NCBI GenBank assembly: GCA_015680685.1
Contig: MNCI01028376.1
Location: forward strand, 252,431-316,430
Reading direction: 5' to 3'
DNA: 64,000 nt
From: Gnetum montanum
Taxonomy: Eukaryota; Streptophyta; Gnetopsida; Gnetales; Gnetaceae
A program made the position numbers and the translations under genes. The notes beneath the pieces are model-generated. The model worked only from the letters and a program-made list of their open reading frames with translations, was not told the DNA's origin and searched no databases. Shown here one piece after another: positions 22,288 to 34,019 of this stretch. Each line of letters begins with the position of its first letter. Positions within the stretch are counted from its first letter, which is position 1.

Positions 22288-22307
22288 GATATCACGTACG
22301 TGATATC
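22288..22307. promoter_or_regulatory. Perfect 20-bp palindrome in U3 of element A
   Basis: GATATCACGTACGTGATATC is its own reverse complement and contains ACGT cores of the kind bound by plant bZIP factors. It lies 19 bp before the TATA box and is one unit of an array of similar motifs from 22,213 on. Confidence 0.7.
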
Positions 22308-22325
22308 GTAGCCTATGTCCTCATC

Positions 22326-22333
22326 TATAAATA
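22326..22333 (+). promoter_or_regulatory. TATA box in the 5' LTR of element A
   Basis: TATAAATA, 140 bp into the LTR. The 3' LTR has TATGAATA at the same place (28,196-28,203), so that copy is mutated. Confidence 0.75.
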
Positions 22334-23055
22334 AGAGGTAGACAGATCCGATAGGCAATTTTTTAGTTCTTAGTTTAAGTGTTAATTTTTAGTAGTTCTT
22401 TCTCTCAACACTTTTCCTCCTAGTGCATGCCCGCAATGTGGTGATCGTAATTGTACGACATCCTTATTCGAGTGTGATGTACTTGGACATGCACATGACC
22501 AGAAATAAAGATCGAGATTACTTCATCATTGCAGAATTCACTTAGCTTAATTATTTATTTAATTTTTATTTATTACATTCTTAGTTAATCTCTTCTTACC
22601 CTAAACTCCTGTTAAACGCAGAATGAGTACGACTTGATTATGAGCATTTAAGTGTGACTACTTGGTAACCCAGTAGTGTACCTAGGATCTGCGCTTGGTA
22701 ATCCTAGTGGTAGTAATGCATGAGGTCCAAGATGTGTACGGATGATTAAGGAATGGATGCTCATCACACTTAGGCTAACTTAGATTCTCTCACACCCTTT
22801 CTCTCTTAGCTTAGTTAATATTATCTTCGATTGTCCTCAGGATAAGCATTAGCATAGAAACACATCATACACATCACTCTAGACTAAACCATACGTGACA
22901 AAGTTAACACTAGTCTAGATGGGAAAACAGTGAAATGCAACCTAAGGATAATTGTCTAGATATCACAACTAGTCTGTCTGTGGAGTTCAACTAGATCGTG
23001 CATAAAACACTCATATTCGTATGGTTGAGTGTAGGGGTACCTTATCACTCATCAT

Positions 23056-23073
23056 TGGCGTCGTTACCAGGGA
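23056..23073 (+). other. Primer-binding site, tRNA-Asp type (element A)
   Basis: TGGCGTCGTTACCAGGGA starts one base after the LTR. It differs at three positions, all transitions, from the tRNA-Asp-complementary sequence TGGCGCCGTTGCCGGGGA used by Athila-type elements. Confidence 0.88.
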
Positions 23074-23342
23074 CAGTGCTAGTTATCTAGATTAGTTATA
23101 TCATACAAGGTTGCTATATAGGAATTAATGATATATCTTTTAGAAATAAATAATTATAAAAAGTCATATATAAATTTACACACAATTTCACAACCATGCC
23201 TCTCCTACAAAAATACGATAATGCCACACCTAGTAAGGAAATTCATTGGAGAACCAACGAATTATATGATAGTGAAGATAGGAGTACGCAACCTGAAGTG
23301 GGGCTTTCTTATAAACATAAATGAAGGCAACATCATCCCAAC

Positions 23343-25205
23343 ACATGAAAGCATAACTTACTTAATGACGATGAACCCCTACTAGCCACTACAAGCCTAA
23401 TGCAAATACAAGGGGCTGTTTGAATCTCCCGTAGGCATCGTAAAGAGAGTCGTCTACCCAGGCTCAATTTAAACAACTTTTCCAATTTTTTAGGAGGTTA
23501 TGACTTAGATTTGCAACAACATTTACAAGCCTTCTATGATGCTTGTACATGGAACAACATTGATAATGGTTGGAAAAAACTCAAGCTGTTTCCTATGACA
23601 CTCTTTGGACAAGCAAAAGTATGGTATAGATCGTTAAAACCAAATTCAATACAACGTTGGCCAACAATAGTAGAACTCTTTCATGAAATATATCAAACCT
23701 ATGGAAGAGTGTTAGCCTTGAGGAAACAAATCCAAAAGTGGAAATAAGCACAACATGAACCCTTGAACATGGCCTTAGAAAGATATTACGCACTATTAAA
23801 CACCTATGTAGACCATGGATTCTTCGAGGAAAGGCTAATGTACCATATCATTGATGGGCTACGTGATGAAATAAGAGAGAACTTAGGGATGTATGCCCAA
23901 GGTCAACTATATGAACTATGAACCCATCAAGTCCAAGAGCTTATTAAGTGGGTAGACAAAGAAGAAGGAGAAATGGCTAGATGGGAGAATGTTGAAAAAC
24001 ATCAATGGGACCAAAATCTCAACTTAACAAAGGTCCATATTCACAAAAGGGAGAAATCAACCGATCTCAAGGAGGAAAAACCATCTTTTCCAGTACCACA
24101 ATCATTAGAGGAAGTCAAGGCAAAGATCAATGAGATGTTGGAATGGATGTATAAAAAGTGTGGAGAATATATCAATATTATTGGAGATAGAGTTTTGAAA
24201 ATATAAGAAACAAGACAAAATATTAGTACACAATCAGAAAGAAGGGATAAGAAAAATAAGAGCTCAACTGCTGATCATATGTATGAATGCAACATTTGCC
24301 TATACGATCACCCCAAGGGCCAATGTCCAATCTTGTTACATTTATATGAGCATTGGGGAAACACGTTACACCCAGATTTTGTACAGAGATACTATGTTCA
24401 ATCATAGTGGCAACAATCCCAGTAGTGGGGGAAGCCACCCCTAAACTGGAGACACCCTTCATATCACCCAAACCCAAACGCTTATCTAGTTCAACATCCT
24501 ATTTCCCCAACTGGGTCAACATACTCTATCTCACCGCATTACCATTCTCCTCAATACTATCAGCCCATGTCCTTAACACAACCACTACCTTGTGCACCTT
24601 ACACTTCTCCTAATTTTTAACATCCTCATCCTTTCCCTCCTTCTACATTGCCACCAACTATTCCTAAGGTGTTTGCACCATAGCAACAACCCGTGAACGT
24701 TACTTGTGCTAGAAATGAGAGACCTTAGCAACATCCAAGGCATCCCTTCTTTAGAAATGACCCTAGGAAGGGACAACACAATTCCAAGGCCACTACATCC
24801 TCCAACTCAGCATAAGTGTAACATTGTGATGCATCCTTCTCCTCAAACCCAACGCCTCGTGTTACTTCATCACGGCCACCAATTAACACTCCAAAAACCA
24901 TACGGCCTAATGAATATAGCCATGGAGGATGACATCCTGATCCTTTCATATCATCTAATGGTCCCAATTATCATAGTGGGTCAACTCGTTATCTGGAAAC
25001 TACATCTTATAAATTTCCCCACTATGCTTACTATAATCAGGTGTGTGAACCCTGATGGGGTAAGTATGACCAGGTCCCAATATTTCCAACATGCAAGGAT
25101 CCTCATCTTCCATTTATTAATCCTTGCCATCCTTAACCATTTAGTTATGGGGGATATCCCCCATTCTAGTAGCAATCAGGGTTAATAACCACTTTTTATT
25201 TTCTT
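23343..25205 (+). pseudogene. gag of element A
   Basis: Structural capsid protein remnant read in one frame over about 600 codons. The retrotransposon gag domain is clear: NFLGGYDLDLQQHLQAFYDA, GWKKLKLFPMTLFGQAKVWY, RSLKPNSIQRWPTIVELFHE. It is followed by an AL-RYYALL...HGFFEERLMYHIIDGL block, a charged coiled region, a compact zinc-knuckle-like C-x2-C-x3-H-x4-C (CNICLYDHPKGQC) near 24,292-24,330, then a Pro/His/Ser/Tyr-rich tail. About ten premature stops occur (for example at 23,745, 23,921, 24,204 and 24,406), nearly all at codons one C-to-T or G-to-A step from Gln, Arg or Trp, and I saw no frameshift in this block. Element B has the same protein in worse condition. Confidence 0.85.
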
Positions 25206-27070
25206 TAATTTTACAACTTTTTTGTTTTCCAATTTTTTGGTCTTCAATTTCTTATTTATTAATTCTTTTCTTTTTATCTTTTTATCTTTTTACATTTGTA
25301 TAAGTAATCTCATCTATGAATAAAACACTGACGTGGCTTGTTTGTTGAGGTGTGTTCTATGTTATCAAGTCTCAAGTGATCAATTCTTTGGATAGTGAGC
25401 CCATTACACCCACTCATCCATTCTACAAATAAGAGGTTTTGATCGAGGCTACAGTGATATTCTTAACATTTTTAAAACTTAAAATTAATTTTGTGTTCAT
25501 TATATCCAAAATGAAGAAGGATGGACCAAGAGGGAATGATTAGGGTGTGACATCAAGGGGACTTGCGGATTCTCTTTGGTGACGTCTGGGGGAGTTATCA
25601 TGCAACATGGTTGTACTAAGATTCTTGTAGATCTAATGAAAAATGGAAGTAGGAGTAATCAAAAGGCACTCAAAAATCCAGTGTTGTTCTAGGGGGTCCC
25701 ACTGCAAAGACATGCACCTATGCTTGAAGGTTGGCAAGTTCTTTGGATTTAGTAGTCAGAAAAAAAATGAAGAGAGAGAAAAAAGAAATCAAAAAGAAAA
25801 GTGCCACAAAACAAAAATCACTCCTCCCTTAGAAAAAAATGCCAAGTGATCGTATGCCTTGTTGTTATGATACTCTCATAGTCCCTCATCATGGGATAAA
25901 ACAATGCGGTGTCACTGATCAGAGGATGGACTTGGTCCTGATCTTGGAATGATGGGTTAATGACACATTAATCATGCTTTACACAGGATTCATTATGCCT
26001 TGGGTCGGTTACCTCATGTCCCAATCTCTACAATCCCTTCTATAGTTCATCTCATCTCACTATTCATGTAATTGTAGCTCGTGTCATGTGTAACATTGAA
26101 TTCTTACCTCATTCTGGTGATATTTACATGTGTGTGTTTTGTGGAACCAGTGTGTATTACATTTAACCCTTCGAGTGCCCATGGACACTTTTAAGTGTGG
26201 TTATGCAAGGGAATTATAGGTTGGAACCTACTTTGAGGAGGACCCACTTGCATAATTTTTGTAATTTGCATTCATGACCCATCTTTTGCACATCATCTGT
26301 TACCCTTAGCATATTGCCAACAATTTTCTTTCCCTTATTACTATCCCTCTGATTCAATGTTCCTATGAACCATCACATAGCCTTTTTCTCTACCATCTAA
26401 TGTCCTTATTGATAAATTCAACACCATCATAATTTTTGTGCCTTTAGAACTAGTTGAATTACCCTAGAACCCTTTAACAATCATCCAGATGCCCTTAGTT
26501 TACATCATTTAATTTCAAAGAGATATTAAAAATTTGGTTTATTCTCTAAGTGCCCTAAATTTGATGAAAATATATATACATGACCTCCCTATGCTAATCA
26601 AAATCATTTGCAACTATTCACGTAGGGGAAGTTTTTCAAATTCCTCTCTATGACTTGCGATTGCACGTCCCTTGCTTTCATATCCATAATTCGCTTGCTG
26701 GTACTCCGATTTTCATTCTGTTGGAACCTACTTGAACCTGAAGTGTTCAGCTTAGTCGTGGGGGAGGGGCATACACCGAAGAGCGCATAAATTTTTTGAA
26801 ATTCATCATCACTAAAAGGACATCTTTAAGGGTAATTAGTTGTAAAATTAAGAATAAAATGTGTCAAAAACAATTTCATCCCCTTATCTATACCAGAAAA
26901 TTAAATTTGGAAACCACCTAAGCAAAGACGACTGAACATTATAATCTTTCAGGGACATGTTCTTCCAATAATTAACATCACACGAAAATAAAGTAAATCT
27001 ATTAAGGCAAACAGTAAGGTATAACCTAACTTTGGTAACAACCTTACTAACAATTGGCATCATGTGATTA
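25206..27070 (+). other. Internal non-coding region of element A
   Basis: 1.9 kb where an autonomous relative would have pol. No enzyme motif appears in any frame. Several stretches match the interior of element B (for example the ATCAAGGGGACTTG block near 25,551 and the TTATGCAAGGGAATTATAGG to GGAGGACCCAC block near 26,203), so this is family sequence, not random filler. A G-rich CGTGGGGGAGGGGCA tract at 26,757-26,771 resembles an internal polypurine tract; B has TCATGGGGGCTAGGGATGCC at the same place. Confidence 0.55.
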
Positions 27071-27073
27071 CAG

Positions 27074-27880
27074 ATGGCCCCAAAACATGGACAATAGGAA
27101 GGTCCTGCTCAAGGTGCGATCAAAAAACCTAGGAAAGGTGAAGGACAAGTTCCTACCAAACAACATGTAAAGTAGGAGGAATAATCATTTAGTATCCACC
27201 AAGAAGACCTTGCTACTATACAATCAAGGCAGGTAGAAGGAGGAGCTACTACAGCATCTGAACAGGGAAGATATCTCACGTTGCCCTATGATTGTGTTCA
27301 AACCATCCATGAAAGGTCCATATTCACTGTAGTGATCATGGAATTAAAATTTGGACCTTTCACAGAATTTTCTCTGGAGGCCATTAGGGATCACCTCAAA
27401 GGGTCGCCATTATGGCCTACCCTCTCTGAAAGTGGTGCCTGGTACTTAGGGAAATGTACCAATTTTGGCACAATAAAGAAGAAGGCACCATGGTTAACAA
27501 TTGTGGTGTGACTATTGATTTCTCTATTCAAGCCATTTCAGAAGTATTAAACCTTCCGAATATAGGTCCAAAGGTTGCTTAGAACCAGCTGGACACTTTC
27601 AGAAGTGAGAAACTTAATAAACTATTGATAGAGAATAAAAGGGTGGTGAAAGAAAAAGAGAAGGCTGACTGGGATGCCTCTATGGCACAAGCACAAACTT
27701 ACACACACACCAAGGCACTCAATGGCTTACAAGAGGAGAAACTCCAGGCCATACTTCAATGCCATCAAATCCCAAGACCTGGAGCACAAAAAAAAGGGAA
27801 AGACACCCATGGAGGAGCCACTGCCACCAGGAACTACATGAGTTCCATCCAATTTTGTAATCATAGGATTTTCTTTTATG
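27074..27880 (+). pseudogene. Second ORF of element A, resembling the plant 'putative transposon protein' domain
   Basis: Begins with a basic N-terminus (MAPKHG... KKPRKGEG) at 27,074 and is open from 27,190 to 27,511. A one-base shift near 27,450 moves the readable frame, which then gives FWHNKEEGTMVNNCGVTIDF, FSIQAISEVLNLPNIGPKVA and a Lys/Glu-rich tail to about 27,870. The pattern 'V.N.GV.IDFS...IS..L.LP' near the middle is what I recall for the plant putative transposon domain (Pfam PF20167 type) found in extra ORFs of Athila and SIRE-like elements. Assignment is by pattern only. It lies just before the 3' LTR, where such elements keep an env-like gene. Element B has no counterpart. Confidence 0.45.
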
Positions 27881-28024
27881 TTGTGTCTCAATTTTGTTCT
27901 GACTCCACACTGTGGCATGAATCCATTCTAGTCAGTCAATAATCCCATACCTATCCACTGTGTAATCAATGGAGCTTGTTCTAACTTTAACTCAAGGATG
28001 AGTTTTCATTCAGTCATGTGGGTA

Positions 28025-28923
28025 TGATGAGTCATGATTTTTTTGGCTGTGATACTGCTGTTGTGATATAATAGTCGTGATATCGCAGTAGTCCCAATAT
28101 TGCATCCGTGATATCACAACTGATGCGATATCGCGTACGTGATATCACAGCCAACACAATATTGCGTACGTGATATTGCAACCTGTCTCCTCATCTATGA
28201 ATAAGAGGTAGACAGATACGATAGGAAGTTTTTTAGTTCTTATTTTAAGTGTTAAGTTTTAGTAGGTCTTTCTCTCAACCCTTTTCCTCCCAGTGCATGC
28301 CCACAGTGTGGTAATTGTAATTGTATGGTATCCTTATGCAAGTGTGATGTACTTGGACATGCACATGACCGAAAATAAAAATTGAGATTACTTCATCATT
28401 GCAACATTCACTTAGCTTAATTATTTATTTAATTTTTATTTATTGCTTTCTTAGTTAATCTCTTCTCATCCTAAACTCTTGTTAAATGCAGAATGAGTGC
28501 GACTTGATTACGAGCATTTAAGTGTGACTACTTGGTAACCTAGTAGCGTACCTATTATCTGCACTTGGTAATCCCAATGGTAGATGTGCACGAGGTCCAA
28601 GATGTTTATGGATGATTAAGGAAGGATGCTCATTGCACTTAAGCTAGGTTAGATTCTCTCTCACCCTTTCTCTCTTAGCTTAGTTAATATTATCTTCCAT
28701 TGTCCTCAGAAGTAGCATTAGCATAGAAACACATCATACACCTCACTCTAGACTAAACCATATGTGACAAAGTTAACACTAGTCTAGATGGGAAGATAGT
28801 GAACTACGACCTAAGGATAACTATCTAGATATCACAACTAGTCCACCTGCAGAGTTCAACCTGATCGTGCGTGAAATGCTCATATTTGTATGGTTAAGTA
28901 TAGGGGTACCTTGCTACTCATCA
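28025..28923 (+). repeat. 3' LTR of element A
   Basis: Starts TGATGAGTCATGA, ends GCTACTCATCA. It is preceded by TTCATTCAGTCATGTGGGTA, a weak polypurine tract; element B has the same block (TTCATTCAGTCGTGGAGGCA on its sense strand). It carries two GCGTACGTGATAT-type palindromic units at about 28,124-28,178. Confidence 0.95.
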
Positions 28924-28928
28924 TCTAC
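28924..28928. repeat. Target-site duplication of element A, right copy
   Basis: TCTAC, identical to 22,181-22,185. Confidence 0.95.
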
Positions 28929-29370
28929 CAAGACTCACACATAAGTATCTCCAAGTTATGTCTTTGCTATTTTTAGTTTGGACTATTTTAAAAATCTTTT
29001 ATATAAAATTATACAATCTTAGGATTGACCACCTCATTCATTAGTTGACTAATCCACAACATAATTAGTTTCATAACTATAAATTATTTGGTTGACTAAG
29101 ACTTTTGAAGGTTGATTGATCCATGATATAATTAGTTTTTTACAGAATTATAGGTTGGTCAAATACTCATCTATGCAATTAATCATTTAGAAATGTAATT
29201 TATTTTTAAAAATATTCTACACTTCAATATGTTGACCAAATATTCTAATTTGTTTTAAAAATAGTGGGGGCTACTCATATTTTTGAGTCATTTGTATTCA
29301 TGGTCATCCTTTGCTCTCTTTGTAGTGTTGTGCTCCTCTAGCAGTTCCTTTAACAGTTCCCATTATCTTT
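28929..29370 (+). other. Copia element E, non-coding spacer after pol
   Basis: AT-rich, with repeated TTGGTTGACTAAG / GGTTGATTGATCC words like those in the 5' LTR of element E and a GTGGGGGCTAC tract at about 29,264. It is the continuation of element E after the insertion of A. Confidence 0.45.
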
Positions 29371-29379
29371 CCAAAGCCT

Positions 29380-30594
29380 TCTCAAATTGTATTTTAGTTC
29401 TTTGTAGCTAAAAAGTCATGCCTAGATAAAAGAAGGGATCTCATATGGTGTTTCATCTAGATAGTGATCTTGAAAATGAAGAAGTGTTAGGGGATAAGAT
29501 ATTCCCATTAGTGGGTTGTAATTAGAAATAATTCAAGTTCAAATCAAAAGCATTTATAGTAGAGTATGGATGGTAAGTTCCTAGATAAAATGATTCTTTG
29601 ATATTGAGAATTTCTTTAAGTAGTTACATTAGGTTTTATTATTTCACTTGCATGATGTTGTGTATCTTCATCTTATGCATTTATAATTTTGTACTCTTAA
29701 ACATACGAATTGTTTCAAGAACACATCACTCATGCTTTAAAATAGGTTCACAGTTACTACATAGCACTTTAGTAAAATTCCTACTATGATAGCTAAAAGT
29801 GTATATCATTTCCTGACTACAACTAGTGCATTGGGAGATTTATTGAATAAACATTAGTTGATGAAGCTCTTGTGTGCTAAAGATTTTTGCTAATTACACA
29901 ACATTGAGAGTGAAGTCTTGAAGCTAGAGTATATATTTATGGTACAAATCCTTAGCACAAGTTCATGCCTAAGAGCTAACATTATGAAAAGATTTCTATG
30001 GCATTTTTGTATGTCATATTCTATATAGCTAAGAAGAAAATGTTGAATGATCCATAATACATCAAACACATAATTATGAATCATGCAAGTGAACACAACC
30101 ATCTTAGTCTTCCTTTTGGTGTATTTGTGATATTTTGATCATGAGAAAAAATGTGTTCATTCATATAAATTAGATTAAAATACCTCATTCTCAAACTTAT
30201 TATGATGACACACTTTAATAAATAAATTTAAAATTTTTTGAGCAACATGTTCCATAGTTCGCTTTAAAGCTAAAAATTCGTAAAAGCTTGTTGATATGAA
30301 AGATGATCTAAAACTTGAATGCCATGAAAACTTTGGTAGCCTAGTATCATTATAGGTAGAAGCATCTTATCAAGATGTTGAAATAAAAGTGATTTATTAA
30401 TAACTTCAAGTTAAGTGATAGTGTGAAGATCCCCTCTGACATTAAAGCACTAGAAAGTATGGATGAGGGTACAATTAGTTCTAAAAGTGTAGATGATCAA
30501 GAAGAGATGGATTCTAGTATTGTTGCTATTGTTGAAGATAGTATTGAAGAAAGTACTAAGAAAATATGCTTTGAGGAAGAGGAAGAGGAAGATT
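29380..30594 (+). pseudogene. Unidentified coding-like remnant after copia pol (possible env-like ORF)
   Basis: Fragments in several frames look protein-coding. There is an acidic FHLDSDLENEEVLGDKIFPL piece near 29,450, then FKSKAFIVEYGW, then an LFQEHITHALK stretch near 29,715. It ends with an uninterrupted 60-codon acidic segment (KIPSDIKALESMDEGTISSK ... CFEEEEEED-stop) at 30,414-30,594. The position between copia RNase H and the 3' LTR is where SIRE-type copia elements carry an env-like ORF, and that is my best guess. I do not recognise the protein itself. Confidence 0.35.
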
Positions 30595-30599
30595 AAGTC

Positions 30600-31047
30600 T
30601 TCCCTCTTATTTTCTATGTCCTAGGACTTTATCATGTATCATGTCTTTAGTTTGTCTTGTTAGATCTGTATCTCTATTAGGTTTGTTAGTTTTAGTTGTG
30701 CTTTAGGCATTTCTACAAACATAACTTTTATTTTCACAGAAAGATAATATTTGAATTTTTATCTCTCATGTTAAATCTTCTCTCATTAATAGAATATGCA
30801 TTTTTCTTTATGATTCTATCTAGTGTAATTTTGATGCATATTTTAAAACTTTATTTCTCCTATTATTTTATGTTGACTAAGTATTATAAGTCTTCAAGCA
30901 TGCTTGATAAGAATTTTTATCTCAATTAAATTTTTCTTTGTGTCTTATGCAGGTTAGAATGACAAAACGAAGGAGAAAAAATAGAATAAAATAAAAAATT
31001 CTATTAAATACTTATTTTTACTATCTTGCTATGTATATATAGTTTTT
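30600..31047 (+). other. Copia element E, 3' non-coding region and probable LTR start
   Basis: AT-rich with no reading frame. A purine run (GAAGGAGAAAAAATAGAATA) near 30,969 could be the polypurine tract before the 3' LTR, but the LTR start was not fixed because element B split the region. Confidence 0.35.
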
Positions 31048-31052
31048 GTACT
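31048..31052. repeat. Target-site duplication of element B, left copy
   Basis: GTACT, repeated exactly at 37,364-37,368. Confidence 0.95.
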
Positions 31053-31953
31053 TGATGAGTGACGAGGTACCCCTAAACCCAACCATACAAATCACAAACA
31101 CTCATGCATAATAATTCTATGGATTGGACTAGTTGTGACATCTAGATCGCTATGCCTTGATCGCAGTTCGTTGTCTTCCCACTTGGACTAGTGGTAGCTT
31201 TGTCACATATGATTTAGTCCAAAGTGAGGTATATGATTTTTATTATTTTATAATTTATTATTCTACAATTAAAAATAGGTTGAAACTCAATTTATAATCA
31301 ATCCAAATAATCTAATTGCTAATTAATAATTAACTACCCTAACATAAGTATCTGATCCCACTTCCCGTGCACATCCTAAACACATATAGCGTTGCTAGGT
31401 TACCAAACGTTAAGTGTTATTAAGATTACCAAGAGTCATATGCATGCTTGAAGTGATCATAATTATGTGCTTAATTAATTAACATTCATGAAAATGTAAA
31501 TATTAACTAAGTACATGAAAAGAGAATTGCATGGAAAGTAAATCTAATTTAAGTCAAAGTGCTACAATGAATAAGAATCAATCTCAATTTATTACTACTC
31601 ATGGAATATGTCCAAGTACATTGCCAGTGGAATAAGACTTCATACAACTAACTCAGATCCACTTTTTAGGTAATCACTAATTGTTCTTTAAGATTACAAA
31701 ACAAAACTACAAGAATTTGGCTACTCTATTGACAAAACTATGAAAAACTATGAAAAAAACCTATTGAAAACTGACTCAGAATCATGAGCCCAAGCACTAT
31801 ATTTATAGGTTGGTCCATACCCTATGACATCGCATCTTGGATCTAACATCAAATACTTGACATTGCATCTTGACCCCAACGTTGGATACCCAACATCAAG
31901 GCTCTGACATCGGATACCCGACATCAAAGTGGATAAAAAAACGTGTTTCATCA
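31053..31953 (-). repeat. 3' LTR of element B
   Basis: Sense start TGATGAAACA (plus 31,953), sense end ACTCATCA (plus 31,053). Minus-strand TATA box TATAAATA at 31,800-31,807. U3 (31,830-31,925) holds repeated GACATCGGATACCCGACATC-like units. Confidence 0.93.
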
Positions 31954-34019
31954 TGCCTCCACGACTGAATGAAAACTCATCCTCTAGTGTAGAAGAGGAT
32001 GAACAATTTTCTTAAAAAATATTAGGAAGGTATGGGATTATTGATTGACATACAAACTAACTAGATGGAATAGATAGACTTTGAGTGCCACATTACAAAA
32101 GTTTATTCGAATGAATGCTTACAAAATGAAAAGTGACAAAATGACTAGACAAACTTTGAACATTACAAAATTTGTAGAGGTCTTCAAGAATCCATTGAAG
32201 ACTATTCTTCTTGTTCTCACTAGTAATGGCAAACTACCAATCTTGATTGTTTATGTTGATGCTTCTCTGGTTATGTAGAACATTTTCTAAGGATGGACTA
32301 AAATTTCTTCTCATTGTCCCATGGATCTAGCAACATGCAAATTTTTTGCTACTATCTTGTATGTTCTGTGATGTGTCCATGGTCATATCCTCTGTTATCC
32401 ATTTCTTGGCTTTGTTTTCATGCCTGGCAAAAGACCTTCTTCCTTAGATGTTTCTTTTAGCACCACTTGCAATCACCAAAGGCTCAACATTAGTTGTGGT
32501 AAATTTTCCTTAATAATTAATCCTTTTCAGCTCCCTTGGTTTTCTTTTAAGCACAAGGTGATTATAACATACTATTCCCAAGGCTATGAGGTAACTAAAA
32601 TCAAGCTATTTACATTATTTTGATCAAATATTATTAGTTTCCATGATGTTCAAAAATAGGATGTTGTAAAAATTTCAAAAATTTTAAAGTAGGCATCCCT
32701 AGCCCCCATGACTAATAAGTGTAACTCCAAAAGCACATAGGTTTTTAAAAAATTGAAACCAAAGGTCTAATCCAGAAGATGGCCAAGAAATATTAATGGA
32801 TATGGAAAATAGAAAAGTAGGAAAAATTAATGAAACAATTGAGAAGTAGTCCCAAAATCATACATAAATTTAGAGAAACCATTAGTGATGTTTTGGAAGA
32901 TGTGAAGGTTAGTTCAAAGCCATGATCAACAATAGTTATTATAGTGGGCCCTTCCCAAAGTAGGCTTTAGCCATAATGCCCTTGCATAACCACTTCTATA
33001 GATGTCCATAGGCATGGTTGGGATGTTACACTATTCTACACAAAACCAAAAGGCTCATAATCGCATGTAGCAGTGAGGTAAATAATGGAATGAGAAGGGA
33101 TTGTAAGTTACATAACCATGTCCATAGTAGGTCCTTATGAAAAGTGCGATTAAAATGATCAACATACCTATCTGTCCAAGTTTATACAAAGTCCATACCA
33201 TGAATAGTGATCTCGCATTGATGTGTTTCATCTTGCCAACCACCATGAGTCCACAACCACCTCAAAGAACAATCATCACTCCAAAAATAGAAGAAAAGAT
33301 AAGAAGAACGGAAGGGCCTTAGTTAGAGGGGTGCCTTCAAGCATGGGTAACATGTCTTTTGAGCCCCATAACCAATGCTTATAGCCTATTATTATGTCTA
33401 ATGGGTGTGCTTTGAATTCCCATTATTGTTTTTTTTCTTTTATTTTTTTTTTCCTTTTTCCTAATGGGAACCACACTATGCAAAGATAGAGCTTCCTTTT
33501 TATTGGTTGATAGAGGAGTAATGATACATTCCAAGAGAAGTCATAAACCACATAAAGGAAGTTAAAATAAGAACCCAACAAGTCCCCTTGAGATCACATC
33601 CTTGCCATTCCCACTTGGTCATTTCCTCTTTCTTTAAGGTACAATGATCATTGATAAATTTTAGTTTCATAAAAGAAGAACCAAATTATTTCCATGAAAA
33701 AGACCTCTTATTCAAAGAACTAGAGGAATGGATGAGGTGGTCTCACTACTTTACACAATTACTTACCCAATCATCTTGACGGCATTGCATAAAAACCCAA
33801 CACATAGTGTTGACTTCTTCATCATTACTTGGCAATTTTCTTAATAAAAACATAAAATAAATTCATAAAACATAAAGAGAATGACTCAAGAAAAGAGAAA
33901 AATATAAAGAAAAAATATTAAGAAATGGAAAACATATGAAGAATTAGAAAATTCCAGAATTGATAAGCAAATCAGTTACTTCTATGCATCTTTGAGACAA
34001 TTTTATATTCTCATTTTCA
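31954..34019 (-). other. Internal non-coding region of element B
   Basis: Holds blocks homologous to the interior of element A, for example around 33,000-32,940 and 33,600-33,560. A polypurine-like GTGGAGGCA abuts the 3' LTR. No second ORF like that of A and no pol domain could be read. Confidence 0.5.

Larger units (their letters stand above)
22186..23054 (+). repeat. 5' LTR of element A
   Basis: Starts TGATGAGTCATGA and ends GGTACCTTATCACTCATCA. It aligns with 28,025-28,923 throughout with many transitions, so the insertion is old. The U3 part holds a ~30-bp array built on GATATC...CGTACGTGATATC palindromes; the 3' LTR has one more unit, explaining the 30-bp length difference. Confidence 0.95.
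22186..28923 (+). mobile_element. Element A: gag-bearing, pol-less LTR retrotransposon (tRNA-Asp PBS)
   Basis: A 6,738-bp element with both LTRs (869 and 899 bp), inverted termini TGATGAGT...ACTCATCA, a tRNA-Asp PBS, a long gag frame, a second ORF before the 3' LTR and a perfect 5-bp target-site duplication (TCTAC). No protease, RT, RNase H or integrase was seen in any frame. That matches the non-autonomous class often called TR-GAG, whose enzymes must come from an autonomous relative. PBS type and gag suggest an Athila/Tat-type Ty3 parent. It lies inside copia element E, just after the copia RNase H. Confidence 0.9.
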
